A stretch of DNA of 64,000 nucleotides from contig CM072801.1 of the NCBI GenBank assembly GCA_037013495.1, positions 6,682,501-6,746,500 of the forward strand, given 5' to 3'. The notes beneath the pieces are model-generated. The model did no database searches. It saw only the letters and a list, made by a program, of their open reading frames with translations, and was not told where the DNA came from. Origin of the DNA: Hippophae tibetana. Taxonomy: Eukaryota; Streptophyta; Magnoliopsida; Rosales; Elaeagnaceae. Positions 36,489 to 49,700 of the stretch are shown piece by piece. A program made the position numbers and the translations under genes. Within the stretch, counting starts at the first letter, position 1; each line of letters begins with the position of its first letter.

Positions 36489-36735
36489 AAAGAAAATAAA
36501 ACTTCTAAAACTTATAATAACAAAAATAGTATCCCAATAACATTGAAAGGAATCAATTGAACAACGTTCAATATTAAATTTTTTTTAATGATTATAGTTT
36601 AATTTGAATGTCATTCGATGTGAAATGATTTGCTAAATTTTTTTAATAGTAAAAAATATATAAGTTAAATATAAGAGATGTTATTTTTATAGTTATAAAT
36701 TTTAATAATATTATTATTTTTGTTATTTTCCCATT
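36489..36735. mobile_element. MITE-like element, copy 1
   Basis: Ends are imperfect inverted repeats of about 35-40 bp: left AAAACTTATAATAACAAAAA, right TTTTTATAGTTATAAATTTT. The middle has GAACAACGTTCAATATTAAA and GTTTAATTTGAATGTCATTC. The same structure occurs twice in the leader intron of the first F-box gene (49,143-49,430 and 49,460-49,700). No coding capacity; the superfamily is not identified. Confidence 0.5.
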
Positions 36736-36904
36736 TGTATTTTATAAGAATAAATTTTAAAGAAGTTTTTTTTTGGCTAATCAACTTCTAGAGTTCGTGC
36801 CCTAAATAACATTTATAATATGTATTTAATTAAATTAATCTCAAAATAATATATTTTTTGTACTTAATGTGTACATATAATATATGTATACAATACACAT
36901 AAAT

Positions 36905-36907
<3 letters not shown>

Positions 36908-36937
<30 letters not shown>
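36908..36937. repeat. (TA)n microsatellite
   Basis: About 15 TA dinucleotides in an AT-rich spacer. Confidence 0.95.
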
Positions 36938-36941
<4 letters not shown>

Positions 36942-37339
36942 GTTTATACTTATATGTTATTTTAAGACCAACTCAATTATACACACAAATTAAGACAATA
37001 TTATGTATTTGAAATCTAAATTTTAAAGGAGTAAATAGTAATTATAAATGAAGTTTTTCTTGAAACTAACAAATTTTAAATGATGATGTTTGGTAATAAT
37101 GGATATTTTTTTAAAAAAAATAAGCCAATTTATCTAAGTCTAAAATCAAAGTGAAACTCTCTCTCTATATATATATATTTGAAGTTGGTTAGTCTAAATA
37201 GGCTAAAAGAATAACTAAATTAAAAACTTTAATATATATATATATATATACTTTTTGAAATATATTTTTAATTATAAATTTAAATTTATTTAAAACTGTA
37301 AATTTAAACGTAATTAGTAAGGAATCTCAATCAGATACT

Positions 37340-38568
37340 CATTACTATATAGATTACAAGTTCTTGATTAGTAATATAAAATTTTACTTGAATCTACAGC
37401 TTTATCTAATTTCTTTAATTTTTCTATAAAAAAAATTTAATGATTAATTTTAAAAACTATTATAATTCTATATTTGTATAATACATATTAAAGCTATCTT
37501 ATTACTTTTTAGTTATAAGAGATTAATTAAATTGAACATATAATGATATTAACTTTTAAGCTAAATTATATGATATATATTTTTTATTTTAATTAAATAA
37601 AACTTTTATATCATATTATGATGATAGGCGCAAAACCATCAAATTAACATTCCTTAAAATGATATTATGGGTTGACTTAAACATTGATTTTGGGAATTCA
37701 TAAGTAGTTGAAGTTTTTGGTTTTTTAAAATTATTAAGATAAAGTTGACTTATAAAATGATTCAAAAATCAATCTAACTAACCTATACCTACTCTTAGTA
37801 TTTGGTTTCAGTTCAAAAGTGTGATTTTTAAATTTTTATAAACTATTGTACTTGTACATAGGGATGATTTCATGATGCCATTATTATTAGACACTCTATT
37901 GTTCAACGCATATGTTCTTTTGAGTTGATTGGATGCCTTCTTTGTGGGTGTTCTAGCAAATCTCTTATCCATTTTTAACGATAAGAGATTAAGTAAATAA
38001 AATATATGACGACATTAACTTTAAAGTTAAATTATATAATATGTTTCAAACAAATGAATTTTTTATATCATATTATGATTATACGTTCAAAACCATCAAA
38101 CCAATCTCCCTCAAATCGACGTTATAAGTTGATTTGAAAGTTTGTTTTTGGAGAATCATAAGCCAGTTAAAGTTTTGAGTTTTTTAAAATCTCTAAGATA
38201 AGATTGACTTTTAAAATGGTTTAAAAATTAACCTAAATAACTTATGCTCACTCAAAATATTTGGCTTTAGTAAAAAAGTGTGATTTTAAAATTTTTCCGA
38301 ACTATTGTACTGTACGTAGAGATGACTTCATGATGCAATTAATGTTAGACACTATTCTTTAATCTAGATGTCTTTTTGAGGTGATTGGATACATTCTTTA
38401 TGGGTGTTACAGTGAAATTGTTACTCATTTGTTCATAGGATGTCGTAGTGTTCACACTATCCTACACATCTTATGTTTTTGTTTCCTTCTAACAATATGC
38501 TAATGGTATTTTTAGGGACTTTTAGGGTGAGTTTTTTCCAATATAGTAGATCTTTAATAGGTGGATAT
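37340..38568 (+). repeat. Long tandem unit A, left part (LINE-like), split by Copia C
   Basis: Matches 44,350-45,590 at moderate divergence. Inside it a segment of about 450 bp is itself present twice (beginning near 37,480 and 37,980). The plus strand has a readable IGYILYGCYSEIVTHLFIGC-type stretch near 38,390-38,450, which resembles the cysteine/histidine zf-RVT region at the end of plant LINE reverse transcriptases. The unit continues on the other side of Copia C at 43,604. Confidence 0.6.
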
Positions 38569-38805
38569 TGTCAAATATTGTGTTTCTCTGATAATTATCA
38601 TGTATATTTCCTTATTATTTCTGTTATGTTTTCTATACAAGAGGTTAACTATATGTATACAATGGAAACGAAAATTAAACAATAACCCTAATAGCTGCAC
38701 ATCCATGTTTTATGGCTCTACTAATATTATTATCTACTCCATGTTTTACTCCATTAAGCATTGATGTTGCCACTATTGCAGCTTGCACCATAACACACAC
38801 CAACA
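38569..38805 (-). repeat. 3' LTR of Copia fossil C
   Basis: 237 bp, reading TG..CA, nearly identical to 43,366-43,603 (about 14 differences, about 94% by eye). A purine-rich tract (TTGAGGGGAAA on the minus strand, 38,806-38,816) adjoins it, as expected for the polypurine tract. Confidence 0.93.
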
Positions 38806-41800
38806 TTTCCCCTCAAGTTGGTGCATATATGTCTCTTATGCCCAACTTGTCAAGTGAGTTGTAGAAGTTTCTTGCAGACACAGATTTTGTGAGTATATCA
38901 GCCAATTGATCTTCTGATTTAACAAATGGAAGCTTAATAATCTTTTTTTCAAGATTCTGTTTGATGAAGTTCCGATCCACTTCAACGTGCTTCGTGTGAT
39001 CATGTTGAACTGGATTGTGAGAGATGGCAATGGCTACTTTGTTATCACAAAATAAGTTCATTTCAGAGTCAGAAGCAACACCAATCTCAGTTAGAAGTTT
39101 TTTCAACCAAAGGATCTCACATATTCCCTTGACCATTCCTCAAAATTCAGCTTCAGCACTAGATAAGACGACTATAAGAGCTGTTATCATCCCTAATCGA
39201 TGTTTTAGGAAAAGAGTATCATCATAGTTGCTTTATTGGAACCCATATTTCTTCATTGCTGAATTCAACCTACCAAACCATGCTTGAGGTGATTGTTTTA
39301 GTCCATACAAGGCTCGTTGTAATCTACATGCAGTTTCTTTTCCTGATGTAACAGTATATCCTGGTGGGATATCCATGTAAACCTCTTCTTCAAGATCACC
39401 ATGAAGGAAGACATTTTTTTACGTCAAGTTGGTGCAATGGCCAATCTAAATTTGCCGCAAGAGATAACAAGACTCTAACGGTTTTTAGTTTAGCCACAAG
39501 CGAGAAGGTTTCTTGATAATCTATCCCGTGTTTCTGTGTATATCCTTTTGCTACAAGCCTCGCCTTGTATCGATCAACTAACCCATATGCTTTATACTTA
39601 ATGGAGAAAATCCACTTGCATCCTACCATCTTCTTCTCTTGAGGCAACTCGCTTAACACCCATGTGTTATTCTTCTGCAATGCCTCAAATTCCTCTTTTA
39701 TAGCTTGAGCCCATTTTGGATCAGATAAGGCTTCTTCAATGCTACTTGGAATTTGACACGAGGATAGTGTTTGTGCAAATGCCCTGATAGGTTCTGATAA
39801 CCTTTGAGTAGATACATAATTTGCTATTGGATACTTGGATTTTCGTTCTTCTCTTTCTGGGGAGTATCGATTTGGATGTTTGCCTCGATTGTGTCTGAAA
39901 GGTAAAACATAACCAACAGATGTATCTATAGCATTAGTTTGTAAAGGTGTGATAGGATAGCTTACCTCAGGAGTATTCTCAGCAGGAGGATCACTGGGTA
40001 CTAGAGAGTGGAGGGGTATATCAACCACTTCATCTTTTGGAGATTTCATTACTACTTCAGCTTCAATTCTTAGAAGTTCAAGCTCGGGTCTAGATACTAG
40101 CTCCTCCATATTATTGGCACGATCCGAGTATGTTGGACTAGTGTATAATATTTCAACATCAAGCCAATTTCATTCTTCACCATAAATCTCCTCCCAAAGA
40201 GTGTAATTGGATACCGATGATGGGAAAACATTATGATTCGAGGAAAGTGACATCCATGGTAATATAGCTTCTTTTAGTAATTGGATCATAGCATCGGTAA
40301 CCCTTTTTTTGTACGCCATACCCCAAGAATACACATCGGACAGCACATGGATCCAACTTAGTTCGTTGATTTTTATGGAGGTGGACAAAAGCAACACATC
40401 CAAAAATTCAAGGTGGAAGCATCAAAATAGTAGGCAAGGGAAGATGATCAGATAACACCTTTAATGGAGTCTGAAATTGTAAGGTTTTTGTGGGCATACG
40501 ATTCAGTAGATACACAACTGTAGTAACAACATCACTCCAGTATTTATTAGGCATATGTGCACCGATTAGTAAGGCCCGAGCCGTTTCCAAAATATGCCGA
40601 TTCTTCCTCTCTACAGTCTCATTCTGTTGTGGGGTTTGTAAAAATGAGGTTTCATGGAGAATACCATGGTTGTCGAAGTATGTCCGAAATTGTTGATTAA
40701 CATACTCCCCTCCATTATTAGACCTAAGTATCTTAATTTTTTCCGAAAATTGTGTCTGAACCATGGTGTGAAACAGGTGAAATGTAGAAAATACTTCATC
40801 TTTATGTTTGAGAAGGTAAATCCATGTCATTCATGTACAATCATCAACAAAAATAAAAAACCAACGATGACCCGATAACGTAATGACCGGGGAAGGTCCC
40901 CAAACATCAGAATGTACCAAAGCAAAATGAGTCATACTTTTATTCATGCTCATAGGATAAGACGCCCTATGACTTTTGCGAGGATATAAGTATCACATTT
41001 GAAATCTGAATGTGTGATATTTGAAAATAAACTGGGGAGTAGGTGCTTTAAATACCCGAATGATGGATGCCTAAATCTACGATGACATAGCCAAATCTGT
41101 CGTTCCTTGTTACCAATAGTGTTTTGCATGTGATTAGCTCTTTCTGAACTAAGGTCATCCACATAATATAGCCCTCCTCTCCTAGTACCATGCCCAATGA
41201 TCTCCTTGGTGAGAATATCCTATAGAAGGCAAAAAGTAGAATACATCAATACTACACAGTTAAGATCTAAAGTGACCTGGTTTACAGACACTAGTCGGTT
41301 TGAAAGAGAGGGTAAAAGTAAAGTATTAGATAATGATAATGAAGGAGATAAGGTCACTGTTCCAGCTCCTGTAACTGGATAAGTGACTCCATTGGCATTG
41401 GCAACACGGCTCCGTCTTGGTTGGGTTGTATTGGAGAGATATTTTGGGTCAAATGTCATGTGATCTGTAGCTCCAGAGTCTAGAATTCAATCCTCATTAT
41501 CACTACAAGTAGAGATGTGAAATGCTTTACTTGAAATACCTGGATCCTGGGAAGATTCGGCCTGATGAGTAAGGGATAGTGAGGCATTATTGGTAGACAC
41601 AGCGGCTCGCCCAGTGGTGTCGCGTTTCTTCCGTGCTTGAAGATCATTCCACTATTCTGGATACCCGTGGAGTTTTAAGCAGTTTTCACGGGTGTGTTTA
41701 GAGTTTCTGAAATGGCCACATTTCATGTCGAGAGATGATGGATTTCCCATGGTTTTCTTGCTACCCAAAGAGGTTCCTGTTTTTTGTGGCATCAGATTAT

Positions 41801-43365
41801 GGTGTCCCTTGACCCCTTTAAAAGCCATAACTGCTCCGGGTGTCGTATCTATACTCGTGATCATCATGGTCTGCCGAACTTCTTCCCTACGTATGAATCC
41901 ATAGGCTTGTTCCACCGTAGGGAATGGTTTGATTTGAAGCACATCACTTCGAGTTTTGTCGAGTCTGTCATCAAGTCCATCAAGGAAGGTATACACTCGA
42001 TCTTCCTGTACGATAGAGTTGTATTTTTGTATGTCATTTGCACACTCCATTGGATTAGGACGACGGAAATCAATTTCTCGCTTCAACCCTTGAAGGTCAT
42101 TGTAGTATTTTTCAATGGATCCACCCGCCTGCTTCACACGAGTAACTCGACGGCAAAGATCATACACTTGAGACATGCCTGTCCCATCATAGTAGGTGGT
42201 AGTAGCAGAATCCCAAACTTGTTTCGCAGTTGGGAATCAAATAAAATTTGCAATCAAGGAGGGGTCCATCGAATTGATCAACCATCCTTTAACAATGGCA
42301 TTTTCAGTGCGCCATCTCCTGGATGAGGGGTCAATTTCAACAAGTTGAGGAAATTTCCCATTAATATATCCCAGTTTGTCTTTGCCAGAGATATACATCT
42401 CCACCACCTGGGATCACAAGACATAGTTGGATCCTCCCAACTTGATACTAATGGGGGCAGTCGACACTTCAGTTAGCGGAGGTTGTGAGACCGTCTGAGC
42501 TCTAGTTAGAACTTCCGTCATTTTTGTCGCCAAATCTTCCAATATGAAATTGGTGGTTAAATCTCTAGATTCCGCCATGATCGTCGTCAAATCTTTGTTC
42601 GTACACTATATATAGAAAAATTAGTAACCCTAAAAACAATTTTACAAATGAGCATAGCTTCTTCTGTGCGTTCCTAACCCTAAAAAAAATTCCAATTTCA
42701 CGCAACTTCTTCTCAGCCAAATTCGCGCAGCTTCTTCTGCGTGGCTTCACAGCAACTCTTTCTTCACGCAGCCTCTGTGCAGTTCCTTCTCGTTCCAAGC
42801 TTGTCTGAGCTTAGAAGAACAGTATGGTTACCCATAACTGTAGATAGACCTAAGACTCCAACCAGCCACACGCACAGAGATAAAACACAAAATATATGTT
42901 GCTGCATTTCAAGTTTCACGGAGGTAGGAAATCGGTGCGGTTCCCCACATCTACGTAGAGAGACTGCGAACAATCTGTGACTCCAACCGCAGATACAAAG
43001 TAGATACACAGAACGCAACCTCAGCGTCGTTTATCGTTGTATTATGTTTCTTTTCTAGAAAAGAAACTGATGGTGGAACCAACCACACTATGAGACAACC
43101 AGCGTTGGACCCAACCAGTTAGACCGGTACGGTTTCAATGAGTAAGTTAGAACGACCACCTAGATCGAACCAGTGTCGAGAAATCAAAAATGGCCACCCC
43201 AGAAATCAAAATGGCCACCCCAAAAATCAGATTCAGAAGGTAAGTGTAAACCATAAATCAGAAATCAGCAGCCACACCAGAATCAGAATAAAAAAACCAG
43301 AAATAAGCAAAGAAGAGAAATCAGTACGTAATTCCATTAGTCAGCAATAACTTGCTATGATACCA

Positions 43366-43603
43366 TGTCAACTATTGTGTTTCTCTGATAATTATCATGT
43401 ATATTTCCTTATTATTTCTCTTCTGTTTTCTATACAAGAGGTTAACTATATGTATACAATGGAAACAAAAATTAAACAATAACCCTAATAGCTGCACATC
43501 CATGTTTTATGGCTCCACTAATATTATTGTCTGCTCCATGTTTTACTCCACTAAGCATTGATGTTTGCCACTATTACACTATGTACCACAACACACACCA
43601 ACA
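43366..43603 (-). repeat. 5' LTR of Copia fossil C
   Basis: 238 bp, pair of 38,569-38,805. The inner edge adjoins the tRNA-Met-type primer site; the outer edge joins the second half of tandem unit A. Confidence 0.93.
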
Positions 43604-44340
43604 TATATGACTCGCTACTAAAGTGGATCTTCATTTTCATTACATTTGAAAGCATAGGAACGAGGCGATTTTTAACCAAAAGTTGTTTGATCCTTGTTCG
43701 ATTATTGCTGATATTAGTTGTGAATTAAGGATGGTTATTAAGACTTTTGGCTAATATGACGGTTATCTTAACTATAGATGTGTTAGTGACCTTTATGATT
43801 TATTATGTTTAGTTTGGATTTGATATTTCTGGCTCCTTACACTAACTAGCACCACTTCTTGATGTTATTATTGAAATAAATACCTTATAGCTTGATAATA
43901 AAAAATATATATAACAAATTTTTTATTTATTTTTCTTAATTTTTGGTGAATTTCTTTTAACTATGAAATTTTTTATCTCAAAACTTAAAAACTTTGTATC
44001 AAATAACTTAATAAAAAAATTAAAATATTTTTATAATTTAATTTTAATAAAATAATAATAAGTTGAGATGAATAAGATTTACTATGGTGACAAACCAATA
44101 ATTATTACTAGTGACTCACTAAAATTTTGGCTATTATAACTTAAAACATATGTAAGTTTGTACATATTTTTAGAAAATATATGACATATGCCTAAATTTT
44201 CATGGATTAGATTTATTGAAAGACAAAGTGGTAGAGTTAAGAGTTTTTTTTTTTGGTTAATATGATGTGGCTAAGTGTTGCAATTATAAAAAATTGAGAT
44301 GGTAGTGTGAGTTGCATGATAAAAAAATTAATAATTTTTT
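43604..44340 (+). repeat. Long tandem unit A, right part
   Basis: Continues unit A after the Copia insertion; matches about 45,590-46,260. Shared blocks include CGCTACTAAAGTGG (CTTGCTACTAAAGTGG in unit B), AAGTTGTTTGATCCTT, GTTAGTGACCTTTATGATTT and GATGTTATTATTGAAATAAA. Degenerate plus-strand reading suggests the tail of a LINE-like element. Confidence 0.6.
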
Positions 44341-44349
44341 CCCTAAATT

Positions 44350-46260
44350 AATTACTATATAGATTACATATTCTTGATTGAAAATATAAAATTTTGCCTA
44401 AATCTATAGCTCCATTTGATGTTTGGTAAGTTATTAAGCACACTTAATTTCTATAATTTTTCTATAAGAAGTTTTTAATGATTAATTTCAAAAATTATTA
44501 TAATTCTATATTTACATAATACATACTATAAACATCTTATGACTTTTTAGTTATAAGAGATTACGTAAATTAAATATGTGATGATATTAACTTTTAAGTT
44601 AAATTATACGATACTTTTTTATTTTAATTAGAAGAAACTTTTATATTATAATATAATTATTAGTCTAAAATTATCAAATAAACCTCTCTTAAACTGATAT
44701 TATAGATTGACTTAAATGTTAATTTTAGGGAGGTCATATGTCAGTTAAAGTTTTAAGTTTTGTAAAAGTTTTAAGATAAGGTTAACTTATAAAATGATTT
44801 AAAAATCAACTTAACTAACCTATGCCCAGTAAGAGCTACAACTACAGTACAAAATATGACTTTTAAATTTTTATAATACATAGGGACGACTTCATGATGC
44901 CATTACCGTTAGACACTCTATTGTTCAATGTATATGTTCTTTTGAGATGATTGGATGCCTTCTTTGTGGATACTCTAATCACTTCTTAGTAATAAAAGAT
45001 TAAATAAATAGAATATGTAATGATATTAACTTTTAAGTTAAATTTAATAATATATTTTTTTATTTCAATTAAATGAGACTTTTATATCATATTATGATTA
45101 TAAATTCAAAATTATCAAATCAATCTCCCTGAAATCGACATTACAGGTTGACTTAAAAGTTGGTTTTTAAAGAGTCATAACTCGGTTAAGGTTTTGAGTT
45201 TTTCAAAATCGGTAAGATAAAATCGACGTATAAAATGATTTAAAAATTAACTTAAGTAACTTATGCTCACCCCTAGTATTTGACTTTAGTAAAAAAAAAA
45301 GTGTGATTTTTAAATTTTTTTAAACTATTGTACTTATACATATGGATGAATTCATGATGCCATTAACATTAGACACTATATTCTTCATCGTAGAGGTCTT
45401 TTTGAGATTATCAAATGTCTTCTTTGTGGGTGCTCTAGTGAAATTGTTACAAATTTGTTGATAGGATGTCATAGTGTTCACACTATCCTACACATCCTAT
45501 GTCTTCGTTTCCTTCGAACAATATGCTAATGGTTCGTTTAGGGACTTTTATGGTGAGTTTTTTTTCAATGTAATATATCTTTGATAGGTGGAGGTGACTT
45601 GCTACTAAAGTGGTTCTTGATTTTTGTGCATCTGAAAGTATAGGAACACGATGATTTTCAACCAAGAGTTGTTTGATCCTTAATTGTTTGATTATTGCTT
45701 ATATTAGTTAAGAATTAAGGATGGTTACTAAGACTTTTGACTAATACCCAGGTTATCTTGATTGTAGTTGTATTAGTGACCTTTATGATTTATCCTGTTT
45801 AGCTTGGATTTGATGTTTCTTGCTCCTTATACTAACTGCCACCACTTTTTGATGTTATTATTGAAATAAATACCTTGATAATAAAAAATATATATAACGA
45901 AAAAAATTATTTATTTTTCTTAATTTTTGGTGAATTTTTATAAAAAATATTATCCCAAAACTTAAAACCTTTGTATCAAATAACTTAATAAAATAATTAA
46001 ATATTTTTATAATATAATTTTAATAAAATAATAGTAGAAAAAGATGAACAAGATTTACAACGGTGAAAAACCAATAATTATTACCAATGACTCACTAAAA
46101 TTTTGGTTATTATAGCTAAAACATACGTAAATTTGTACGTATTTTTTAGGAAATATATGACATGCATGTGCCAAAAGTTTCACCGTTTAGATTTATTGTA
46201 AGACAAAGTGATAGAGTTAAAGAGTTTTGTCCGATTATTATGATGTGGCTTAGTGTTGGA
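44350..46260 (+). repeat. Long tandem unit B (LINE-like), uninterrupted
   Basis: A head-to-tail copy of unit A lacking the Copia insertion, about 1.9 kb. It also contains the inner duplicated segment (near 44,520 and 44,990). The plus strand near 45,410-45,500 reads IKCLLCGCSSEIVTNLLIGC, fitting a zf-RVT-like remnant of a LINE. No intact reading frame. The junction at about 45,585-45,600 gives the pre-insertion version of the Copia C target. Confidence 0.6.
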
Positions 46261-48009
46261 ATTATGAAAATTTTTGCTCATAAAAATTTCTTTTATCATT
46301 ATCAATTGTAAGAATTTTTTTTTACTTTCAAAAATTTAAGAAAAGATGTGTGCGTTTTTTTGTTCCATTTTATATATAATCTCTTATTTAATCAATATTA
46401 TTTTTTTAATTTCCTAAAAAATAAAATATTTAATTATGTTATTAAAAAAATATATTTAATGTAATTATAAAAATACACTAAACATAAAAAAATTCATATG
46501 TTTAATACTTAGAAAGAAATTAAAAATAAAAATATATCTAAAAATAAGTTATTCTATTCATTTAAATATTTTTTATTTTAAATAATCATGGAGGAATATT
46601 TATGTATTTATTTACCTTTTATTTGTAAAATCAATTTAATTTATTTTACTATTTTTTTTATAAAAAAATATATTATATATTTAAATTTTATTTCAATCAA
46701 ATTTAATGTTTTTTTAATAAGAACGATGCTTGTAGTATCCTTTATATTATAATTGTTATGTTTTTTAAAGTGGTATTAATTTTTTTTATTAAATAAGTAA
46801 AAATTATACATATAAAATTCAAATTTGATTATAAAATAATATGATGCAGAGTCACACCATTTAAATTACAAGTAAAATCCTATATTATAATTGTTATTTT
46901 AATTTAATGACACATTGATGATATTTACTTTGGATTCTTCTCTTTTAGTCACCGTAATTCAATCAATTTATTATTTTATTCCTCTAATTTTTAATTGGTT
47001 ACAAAATTATTCACAACTTTCGATTAATTTATTATGTGCATTTAATTTTTTTTTTTGTCTAAATTATGCTCATTCACAAAGTTAGCATGTCACAAGTAAA
47101 ATGAAATCTAACGTAACACGAAAGTTCTTAAATGCAATAAAAATCATTGACGAGGTAAAAGAATCATGAAAAACCATTTTGGGACACACTAAAGACGTTA
47201 TAATTTGTGATTTTTATTATAATATAATCGGATAAATTTAATAATAATTATTATTTAAAATATTATATATTTTTATTATGTAATAAAATAATTTAATTAT
47301 AAAAATTTATTTAAATTAATATTTAATTTATTTTTTATATTTTTTACATTGAAAAATAAATAAAAATCATTTTTAATTTAAGATAAAATAAAAATCAATA
47401 AACATAATTTTATAACTAAAAATTTAAACAAATAAAATTTACTGTCATGTACGATTTTACATCCATACTCTTTAATCGATCAAAATTTATAAATAATAGT
47501 ATAAATATTTTTTATATATAATAATACAATATAACAATTGTACATAAACTTTAAAATAATATTTTTTTTTTCTAATGTATAATAAACTCAAAGAGTACTT
47601 GTAAGTTTTCTATCATTTTTATAAAGAAAAAAAAAGAGTACTTTTAATTTTGAAAAAAAGATTACTTTTAATTTTGAAAAAAATATTACTTTTAATGACA
47701 GAATGGAAGTAGTGTAAATATTTGTAAAAATAAGTGCATGCAAAGCAACCGTTATCCACGTGTTGATAAATTAAGATGTCAAGTAGCGCCAGCATTACAC
47801 GTCATAATAAATGGAAAAATTATGATAGGTTAAGAAAAAATAAATGTAATTATTTTAATTAATAAATAATAATTATATGAATTATTATTTTATAATAAAT
47901 TATTGTCAATTAAAAATATGCAAATAAATGTGTTCGTAAGCTAACTTATCGAAGAAGTTGTGTGCTACTAGAGTAAACATTTTGCTTAAAGGCTAGAACA
48001 GGCGAGGTT
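46261..48009. other. AT-rich spacer
   Basis: No gene or bounded repeat recognised. The last few hundred bases (about 47,700-48,010) presumably include the promoter of the first F-box gene; I see no convincing TATA box. Confidence 0.55.
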
Positions 48010-48122
48010 CGATCCATACAATTGCCACCACGAAACCCAGAATCATTCCTTCTCGTTGCCAATTGCCGCCAACAAACCGGTCTTTGGGAGGTAATGTCAG
48101 GTTGGCTTGTACCAGGGTCCAG
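48010..48122 (+). other. Inferred 5' UTR exon of F-box gene 1
   Basis: The segment ends at a GT donor (CCAG|GTATGATT). Both it and the following bases (GGTATGATTCTCAAAAYCC, then AACCATTTCATG) match the region in front of F-box gene 2 (57,455-57,584). Conservation of the exon and donor in both paralogues supports a spliced leader. The upstream limit is uncertain. Confidence 0.5.
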
Positions 48123-49142
48123 GTATGATTCTCAAAATCCTAACCATTTCATGGAGTTGTTATATTTGAATCCATAGAAAACAACGAGAGTTGCAAGCTC
48201 TGTGCCTATTAAAATGCGGGGCAGGAATTAGGACACGCTTTTAGGTTAAAATCGAAACCTTTGGAGTCTGAATTTTAGCGAGGAAAGGGGGCCAGAAAAA
48301 AAAAGGAAAATGAGAGGAAACTTTACTGAATAAAATTTCTCACATTTTTCTATTATAAAACCGGGGGAAAATTACTCTCTAGGAAAATTCTTGAAAAATT
48401 GCAAAATTTATGCCTTTGAAACTTGTATTTATAACAAAACTTATATTTTTTTTAAAGCGAAAAAAATTGCACTTTTTTACATTAGCTCATATCCCTTCCC
48501 TTCTATGTTATATGGGCTTGTTTAGTGATACGTATATTTTCTAAATTTTATGTAAATTTACATTAATTAAAGTTTTCAAATACTATGTCCATCAATGCCA
48601 TGTCACTTGGTTATATGTACTTCATGCAAAATAAAGAGTGTAAATGACATAGCTTTCAATTTAAAAGAATTGTGTTATTTTATTGTCCCAATATAAAAGA
48701 ATTGTGTTATTTTATTGTTTAGTGTTTTAAGGGAGAATTTTCCCAAAATTCTTTGGTATTGATACATAACGGTTAGCCTTCACTCATCTTTCGCTCTCTG
48801 CTTGATTATTATGATTATTAGATTAAGAAATTCCTATTTTTAATCTCATTGAACAAACTTTATTTAAGAAAAAATTTAATTTGATTAAGTACCCAGCATA
48901 TGGTGAGTGATATATAATGTAAGATGCATATTTTGTATGTAAGAATTTTGCTTTCATGTGTACCAGCTTTAAAATATTGGTATTAGCATTCTGAATTGGA
49001 AGGGATATGATCAATGACTGCCGTTTATTATACAATTTTTTTCACCCTCATATATCAACCATTCAGATTTATAAGGGTTATGAGAGTGGAAATTAAGTAT
49101 GAAAAGTTGTGTACTAAAATATTGTAAATGTTTTAGTAAAAA

Positions 49143-49430
49143 GATATTTGAAAAACTACAAAAAATAACACCTTTAAAATTTATAACAATAAAAATAACA
49201 TTCCAATAATATTTAACGAGCTGTATTAGATGGTGTTCAATATTAAATATGTCAAAATAGCCACTAAATTTAATTTGAATGGTGTTCAATAGGACAATAG
49301 GACAATTCTTAATATGCCAAAATATGATATACTGGACTATTTCTTAATAATGAAAATGTATGAGTTAGATATAAAAAGTGCTATTTTTATGGTTATAAGT
49401 TTTAAGGATGTTATTTTTATTGTTTGTCAA
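49143..49430. mobile_element. MITE-like element, copy 2
   Basis: Terminal inverted repeats of about 40 bp: left AAAAATAACACCTTTAAAAT plus TTATAACAATAAAAATAAC; right GTTATAAGTTTTAAGGATGT plus TATTTTTATTG. Interior shares GGTGTTCAATATTAAAT with copy 1. Lies in the leader intron of F-box gene 1. Confidence 0.55.
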
Positions 49431-49459
49431 AATATTTAAGTTTATAGTGATTTAATTTA

Positions 49460-49700
49460 TTTGAAAGTTCTAAAAAAATAACACTCTTAAAACCTACAAT
49501 AACAAAATTAGTACCCTAATAATATTGAATGAGGTTCAATTATACGGCGTTTAATATTGAACTGGTCTAAATGATTGTAGTTTAATTTAAACGACATTCA
49601 ATTGGACGGCTTTCAAAATTCTATATGCCAAACTTTTTTCTAATTATGAAAATACATAAAGTGGACATAAGAGGTGTTATTTTTGTTTTGTTTTTCAGCT
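49460..49700. mobile_element. MITE-like element, copy 3
   Basis: Starts AAAAAAATAACACTCTTAAA, ends GGTGTTATTTTTGTTTTG. The interior (GTTTAATATTGAACT, GTTTAATTTAAACGACATTC) resembles copies 1 and 2. Directly follows copy 2. Confidence 0.5.

Larger units (their letters stand above)
38569..43603 (-). mobile_element. Ty1/Copia LTR-retrotransposon fossil C, structurally complete, 5,035 bp
   Basis: Two 237-238-bp LTRs bound the element. The primer site TGGTATCATAGC (minus, about 43,354-43,365) adjoins the 5' LTR and the polypurine tract adjoins the 3' LTR. Minus-strand parts, in order: gag from 42,577 (MAESRDLTTN) to about 41,650 with a knuckle-like CGHFRNSKHTRENC; protease with DSGATDHM near 41,475; GAG-pre-integrase at about 40,950-41,160; integrase core at 40,408-40,830; reverse transcriptase at 39,396-40,109; RNase H at 38,813-39,136 with CDNKVAI and KHVEVDRNFI. 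It is broken, with roughly ten interruptions by eye. Flanks GATAT and TATAT are a 5-bp target duplication with one difference. LTR divergence near 6% implies insertion about 2 million years ago under a commonly used plant rate (inference). Confidence 0.93.

Noticed and set aside
42741-43018. Overlapping open frames on both strands near the 5' end of Copia C
   Set aside because: They lie in the untranslated leader between primer site and gag.
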